Shown: positions 60,336 through 64,000 of the stretch, one piece after another
Numbering within the stretch: the first letter of the stretch is position 1
Layout: each line of letters starts with the position of its first letter
Assembly: GCF_019049625.1 (NCBI RefSeq)
Contig: NZ_JAFMOY010000123.1
Span: forward strand, 99,220-163,219
Direction of reading: 5' to 3'
Source of the DNA: Rahnella ecdela
GTDB lineage: Bacteria > Pseudomonadota > Gammaproteobacteria > Enterobacterales > Enterobacteriaceae
DNA: 64,000 bases
The notes under the pieces: model-generated
The model's database searches: none
Told to the model about the DNA's origin: nothing
The model's input: the letters and a program-made list of their open reading frames with translations, nothing else
Translations under genes and position numbers: made by a program

Positions 60336-61151
60336 TTACCAGCCTTTAACTGCGCCGCCGTTGAAGATTTTGTTCGCTGCAGCATTCACTTCATCAGACT
60401 GGTAAGCCTGAACAAATTTCTTCACGTTTTCAGCGTCTTTGTTATCTTCACGCGCAACGATCAGGTTAACGTACGGAGATTCTTTATCTTCTACGAAGAT
60501 GCCGTCTTTCTCAGGAGTCAGGTTGATCTGGCTCGCGTAAGTGGTGTTGATCACAGCCAGAGCGATTTTCGCATCATCCAGTGAACGTGGCAGCTGTGGT
60601 GCTTCTAGCTCAACCAGTTTCAGGTTTTTAGGGTTCTCAGTCACATCCAGAACGGTTGGCAGCAGACCCACGCCATCTTTCAGTTTAATCAGCCCCACTT
60701 TTTGCAGCAGCAGCAGTGAACGGCCGAGGTTAGTCGGGTCGTTTGGCAGAGCAACCTGGTCGCCATCTTTCAATTCATCAACAGATTTGATTTTCTTAGA
60801 GTAACCGGCGATTGGATAAACGAAGGTGTTACCGACCGGAACCAGTTTGTAGCCACGATCTTTAATCTGCTGATCCAGGTAAGGCTTGTGCTGGAAGGCG
60901 TTAACGTCGATATCACCTTTGCTCAGCGCTTCGTTAGGTAATACGTAATCGTTGAAAGTCACCAGTTCAACGTCAAGACCGTATTTTTCTTTCGCAACTT
61001 TCTGAGCCACTTCAGCAACTTGTTGTTCTGAACCGACGATTACACCCACTTTGATATGGTTTGGATCTTGTTCTTTTGGTCCGCAACCGACTAATGCCAG
61101 CGATCCCAGAAGCGCGCCGACAACGGCAATGGATTTGAATTTGTTAGACAT
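60336..61151 (-). CDS. metQ: D/L-methionine-binding lipoprotein MetQ
   Basis: Substrate-binding component of the MetNIQ importer. The signal ends in a lipobox (LALVGCGPK, cysteine 23), and the NlpA-family two-lobed domain follows (GVIVGSEQQVAEVA, FQHKPYLDQQI, ALPNDPTNLGRSLLLLQ). 271 residues. Third gene of the operon, 61 bp after metI, with AGGAAAGG before the ATG. Confidence 0.97.
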   Translation of the reverse strand: MSNKFKSIAVVGALLGSLALVGCGPKEQDPNHIKVGVIVGSEQQVAEVAQKVAKEKYGLDVELVTFNDYVLPNEALSKGDIDVNAFQHKPYLDQQIKDRGYKLVPVGNTFVYPIAGYSKKIKSVDELKDGDQVALPNDPTNLGRSLLLLQKVGLIKLKDGVGLLPTVLDVTENPKNLKLVELEAPQLPRSLDDAKIALAVINTTYASQINLTPEKDGIFVEDKESPYVNLIVAREDNKDAENVKKFVQAYQSDEVNAAANKIFNGGAVKGW

Positions 61152-61212
61152 GTCCTTTCCTCAATAAACGGATTTAAATCATTCACAGGGTAGCTATTAC
61201 AGCGGCTATTTC

Positions 61213-61866
61213 TTATTTATGTGTGACTGCTTTTACGATGCGGTCGCCACAAAATTGAATTAAATACACCAAAACCACTAACAGGACTAATACCGTATTC
61301 ATCACAGTTGCGTCGTAACCGATATAACCGTACTGATAACCGATTTGTCCCAAACCACCGGCACCGACTGCGCCACCCATAGCAGAATAGCCTACGAGTG
61401 TGATCAGCGTGATGGTCGCTGCATTGACCAGACCAGGCAGGGCTTCCGGCAATAAGATTTTGCGGATGATCTGCATCGGCGTTGCACCCATCGCGCGGGA
61501 AGCTTCCACCAGACCACTTGGAATTTCCAGCAGGGCATTCTCAACCATACGGGCAATAAACGGTGCAGCCCCGACGGTGAGCGGAACAATCGCGGCCTGT
61601 AAACCGATGGAAGTACCGACAATCATGCGGGTGAACGGGATCATCCACACCAGCAAGATAATAAAAGGAATAGAGCGGAAAATATTCACCAGCGCTGACA
61701 TCACGCGGTAGACGTTTTTATTCTCTGCAATCTGACCCGGGCGCGTCACATACAGCAGGACGCCAAAAGGCAGGCCAAGTACAAAACCAAAGAAACCAGA
61801 GGTCAGTGTCATCACGACAGTTTCCCAGATACCCCGGCCCATTAACCACATCATTGCCTCAGACAT
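61213..61866 (-). CDS. metI: D/L-methionine ABC transporter permease MetI
   Basis: Inner membrane channel subunit with five to six hydrophobic segments and the ABC permease coupling loop [26 protein letters not shown] (about residues 133-158). 217 residues, as in E. coli. Starts within the last codons of metN (8-bp overlap). Confidence 0.97.
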   Translation of the reverse strand: MSEAMMWLMGRGIWETVVMTLTSGFFGFVLGLPFGVLLYVTRPGQIAENKNVYRVMSALVNIFRSIPFIILLVWMIPFTRMIVGTSIGLQAAIVPLTVGAAPFIARMVENALLEIPSGLVEASRAMGATPMQIIRKILLPEALPGLVNAATITLITLVGYSAMGGAVGAGGLGQIGYQYGYIGYDATVMNTVLVLLVVLVYLIQFCGDRIVKAVTHK

Positions 61867-62890
61867 AACCGAGTACCTCTACTTTCACCTGATTCTCATG
61901 CAGGAACTGAATTGCTGCCTGAGTGTTTTCTTCTGAACCGTGCATTTCTGTCAGCATAATCCCGAACTTCACGCCGCCGGCATAATCCATCTGAGCACTG
62001 ATAATATTGTTATTAATGTCAAAGCGACGTACGACCTCTGAAAGCAGCGGAGCATCGACCGACTGACCGGTGAATTCCAGACGCAATAAAGGTACGCGAC
62101 CTGCTTCCGGTTGCGGCACCATACGAACGGCGTAATCTTCTGGAATATCCAGATGTAATGTGGACTGAATGAACTGCTGTGCCAGCGGAGTTTTTGGATG
62201 AGAGAACATCTCGCTCACTTTATCCTGCTCAATCAGTTTTCCGTCACTGATGACGGCAACCTGGTCACAAATACGTTTTACGACGTCCATCTCATGGGTA
62301 ATGAGGAGGATGGTTAATCCCAGACGACGGTTAATGTCTTTCAGGAGCTCAAGAATGGCGCGGGTAGTGGCCGGGTCCAGTGCGCTGGTGGCTTCATCAC
62401 ATAGCAACACTTTCGGATTGCTGGCAAGTGCACGGGCGATCGCTACACGTTGTTTTTGTCCGCCGGAAAGATTTGCCGGATAGGCATCATGCTTATCTTC
62501 AAGGCCCACCAGACTCAGCAGTTCTGAAACGCGCTTTTTAATTTCAGCTGAAGACAGATTATCCAGTTCCAACGGCAATGCGACATTGCCGAAAACGGTG
62601 CGTGATGAAAGCAGATTAAAGTGCTGGAAAATCATCCCAATCTGGCGACGTGCGCGGGTCAGTGCTTTCTCAGAAAAGGACATAAGATCCTGACCATCAA
62701 CCAATACCTGGCCTTTAGTCGGACGTTCCAGCAAATTGACGCAGCGAATCAGGGTACTTTTACCTGCGCCGGATGAACCGATGACGCCATAAATCTGTCC
62801 GGCAGGGACGTGAAGACTCACGTCAGAGAGTGCGACTATCTGGCGCGCACCTTGCTGGAAAACCTTGGTGATGTTTGAAAGTTTAATCAT
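61859..62890 (-). CDS. metN: D/L-methionine ABC transporter ATP-binding protein MetN
   Basis: ATPase of the importer. Walker [14 protein letters not shown] near residue 38, signature [16 protein letters not shown] near 140, Walker [12 protein letters not shown] near 160. The C-terminal ACT-like NIL domain (about 265-343) is the methionine-binding site that inhibits transport when internal methionine is high. 343 residues. MET boxes precede it. Confidence 0.97.
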   Translation of the reverse strand: MIKLSNITKVFQQGARQIVALSDVSLHVPAGQIYGVIGSSGAGKSTLIRCVNLLERPTKGQVLVDGQDLMSFSEKALTRARRQIGMIFQHFNLLSSRTVFGNVALPLELDNLSSAEIKKRVSELLSLVGLEDKHDAYPANLSGGQKQRVAIARALASNPKVLLCDEATSALDPATTRAILELLKDINRRLGLTILLITHEMDVVKRICDQVAVISDGKLIEQDKVSEMFSHPKTPLAQQFIQSTLHLDIPEDYAVRMVPQPEAGRVPLLRLEFTGQSVDAPLLSEVVRRFDINNNIISAQMDYAGGVKFGIMLTEMHGSEENTQAAIQFLHENQVKVEVLGYV

Positions 62891-62973
62891 ATTATTTTTT
62901 ATTCTGTCTTTTCGCCGTGACGTGGTGAAATTAACTCTTCGGGGAGCGTCCCCGTAGCATGTCGTGGATGCTA

Positions 62974-62997
62974 AGGCGTCTAGACGTCTAAGTCAAC
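62974..62997 (-). promoter_or_regulatory. MET boxes (MetJ operator) of metNIQ
   Basis: A perfect 8-bp box AGACGTCT at 62982-62989 is preceded by AGGCGTCT (62974-62981, one mismatch) and followed by a weaker AAGTCAAC. Contiguous 8-bp units are what MetJ dimers need to bind cooperatively. About 85 bp upstream of the metN ATG. Confidence 0.85.
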
Positions 62998-63069
62998 CAG
63001 GTTAGCATTCTCACAGACAGTGAAAACATGCGATACTCACGCCATTAATCAGGCATCAGGAGCAAATTT

Positions 63070-63630
63070 GTGGCACAACCTGTTTCAGCAATCTTTCTCG
63101 ACCGTGATGGTACTTTGAATGTCGATCACGGCTATGTACATGAAATCGATAACTTCCAGTTCATCGATGGCGTTATTGACGCTTGTCTTAAATTAAAGGA
63201 AATGGGCTTTCTGCTGGTGCTGGTGACCAATCAGTCAGGTATTGCACGCGGTAAATTTACTGAAGATCAGTTTATGACGCTGACCGAATGGATGGACTGG
63301 TCTCTGGCTGACCGGGGCGTCGATCTCGACGGTATCTACTTCTGTCCTCACCATCCCGAAGGCACAGTTAAAGAGTTTACCCAGGTTTGTGATTGTCGTA
63401 AGCCCCTGCCGGGTATGTTTTTAACCGCTAAAGAAGAGCTGAATATTGATATGGCTTCTTCTTATATGGTGGGTGATAAGCTTGAGGACATGCAGGCTGC
63501 TGCTGCTGCGGGTGTCGGACACAAGATTTTAGTGCGTACGGGTAAGCCTGTTACAGAACAAAGTGAAAGTGCAGCTGACGCCGTGCTGGAAAGCCTTGCT
63601 GCCTTGCCTTCCTTTATAGCAAAAGCGTAA
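63070..63630 (+). CDS. gmhB: D-glycero-beta-D-manno-heptose 1,7-bisphosphate 7-phosphatase
   Basis: HAD-family phosphatase of ADP-heptose synthesis for the LPS inner core. The nucleophile motif is [14 protein letters not shown]; zinc-binding cysteines and histidines are in [25 protein letters not shown]; the last motif is [16 protein letters not shown] start at 63070. 186 residues. Divergent from metN and followed by rrn promoters, as in E. coli where rrnH follows. Confidence 0.96.
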   Translation: MAQPVSAIFLDRDGTLNVDHGYVHEIDNFQFIDGVIDACLKLKEMGFLLVLVTNQSGIARGKFTEDQFMTLTEWMDWSLADRGVDLDGIYFCPHHPEGTVKEFTQVCDCRKPLPGMFLTAKEELNIDMASSYMVGDKLEDMQAAAAAGVGHKILVRTGKPVTEQSESAADAVLESLAALPSFIAKA

Positions 63631-63686
63631 AAACAGGGGGCTTTGGATAAAAAAACGGCAAACGAAATAAAACTGTATTTATTCGC

Positions 63687-63722
63687 TTGCCATTAAAATC
63701 TAACTCCCTATAATGCCGCTCC
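63687..63722 (+). promoter_or_regulatory. rRNA operon promoter P1
   Basis: TTGCCA (63687-63692), 16-bp spacer, TATAAT (63709-63714) and a GC-rich discriminator GCCGCTCC. The AT-rich block just upstream (AATAAAACTGTATTTATT) is a good UP element candidate, with room for Fis sites in the preceding 50 bp. The 16-bp spacing is typical of rrn P1. Confidence 0.85.
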
Positions 63723-63806
63723 ATCGACAGGGAACAACGTGAACAACATCACGAAGTCACCGGGTCGGAAAGATTAAAAACAGCGGCAACCGAATGAAAT
63801 AAACGG

Positions 63807-63844
63807 TTGACACTGAATGAGGAAAGCGTAATATACGCCACCTC
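63807..63844 (+). promoter_or_regulatory. rRNA operon promoter P2
   Basis: TTGACA (63807-63812), 16-bp spacer, TAATAT (63829-63834) then ACGCCACC, the usual rrn P2 layout, 120 bp after P1. Confidence 0.88.
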
Positions 63845-63873
63845 GAGTTAGCAAGCGAAAGCGCGTAACTCAC

Positions 63874-64000
63874 TGCTCTTTAACAATTTATCAGACAATC
63901 TGTGTGGGCACTCACAAGACGATATCAGCCACTTCGGTGGCAAAAAATATCAAGTCTTAAAGAGTGACCAAGCAGTAATTCATTTAGTTGAATTATTACG
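63874..64000 (+). promoter_or_regulatory. rRNA leader with boxA antitermination element
   Basis: boxA TGCTCTTTAACAA begins at 63874 and directs the Nus antitermination complex. The following leader, with CAATCTGTGTGGGCACTC and a small CCACTTCGGTGG hairpin (63930-63942), is the conserved pre-16S segment. The 16S rRNA gene should begin shortly after base 64000; it is not in the window. Confidence 0.88.

Overview
The window is a stretch of core chromosome from a gamma-proteobacterium of the order Enterobacterales. Nearly every gene is readily recognised as the counterpart of an Escherichia coli gene. Features that point away from E. coli itself are the gene order, a dispersed palindromic repeat (about 17223-17341) of a kind I associate with Serratia, Yersinia and Rahnella, an extra cytochrome c gene and an extra MFS transporter. 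A Yersiniaceae-like organism such as Rahnella or Serratia is my best guess; the genus is inference. I see no insertion sequence, prophage, CRISPR array, toxin-antitoxin pair or recognisable defence island.

Region 1 (1-25 kb) follows the thyA-argA-csrB neighbourhood of E. coli: the end of lgt, thyA, four type IV pilin-like genes (ppdA, ppdB, ygdB, ppdC), ptrA, argA, amiC, three identical initiator tRNA genes, mltA, the tcdA/csdE/csdA set, ygdI, the small RNA gene gcvB with its activator gcvA, ygdD, rlmM, xni, ppnN, queF, syd, the CsrA-sequestering RNA gene csrB, an MFS transporter, yqcC, truC and yqcA. The main anomaly is here. recC should lie between ppdC and ptrA, and recB and recD between ptrA and argA, yet all three are absent without visible remnants.

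Region 2 (25-64 kb) corresponds to the 4-minute region of E. coli. It holds yaeH, dapD, glnD and map on the minus strand, then a long plus-strand run: rpsB-tsf-pyrH-frr (translation, UMP kinase, ribosome recycling), dxr-uppS-cdsA (isoprenoid and phospholipid precursors), rseP-bamA-skp (envelope stress and outer membrane assembly), lpxD-fabZ-lpxA-lpxB (lipid A and fatty acids), rnhB-dnaE-accA and ldcC. After that come yaeR, tilS, a small cytochrome c, rof-yaeP, yaeQ-arfB, nlpE, proS, trmO-rcsF, the metNIQ methionine importer and gmhB. The window ends in the tandem promoters and leader of a ribosomal RNA operon whose 16S gene starts just outside. The two regions meet at a bidirectional terminator near 24.95 kb, which marks a chromosomal rearrangement relative to E. 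coli.

Regulatory DNA that can be read directly includes paired ARG boxes before argA, MET boxes before metN, a perfect 18-bp UvrY/GacA-type palindrome before csrB, divergent gcvA/gcvB promoters, a tRNA promoter, the rpsB promoter and leader, and rrn P1, P2 and boxA. I did not find an undescribed multi-gene system. The missing recBCD genes are the observation most worth following.
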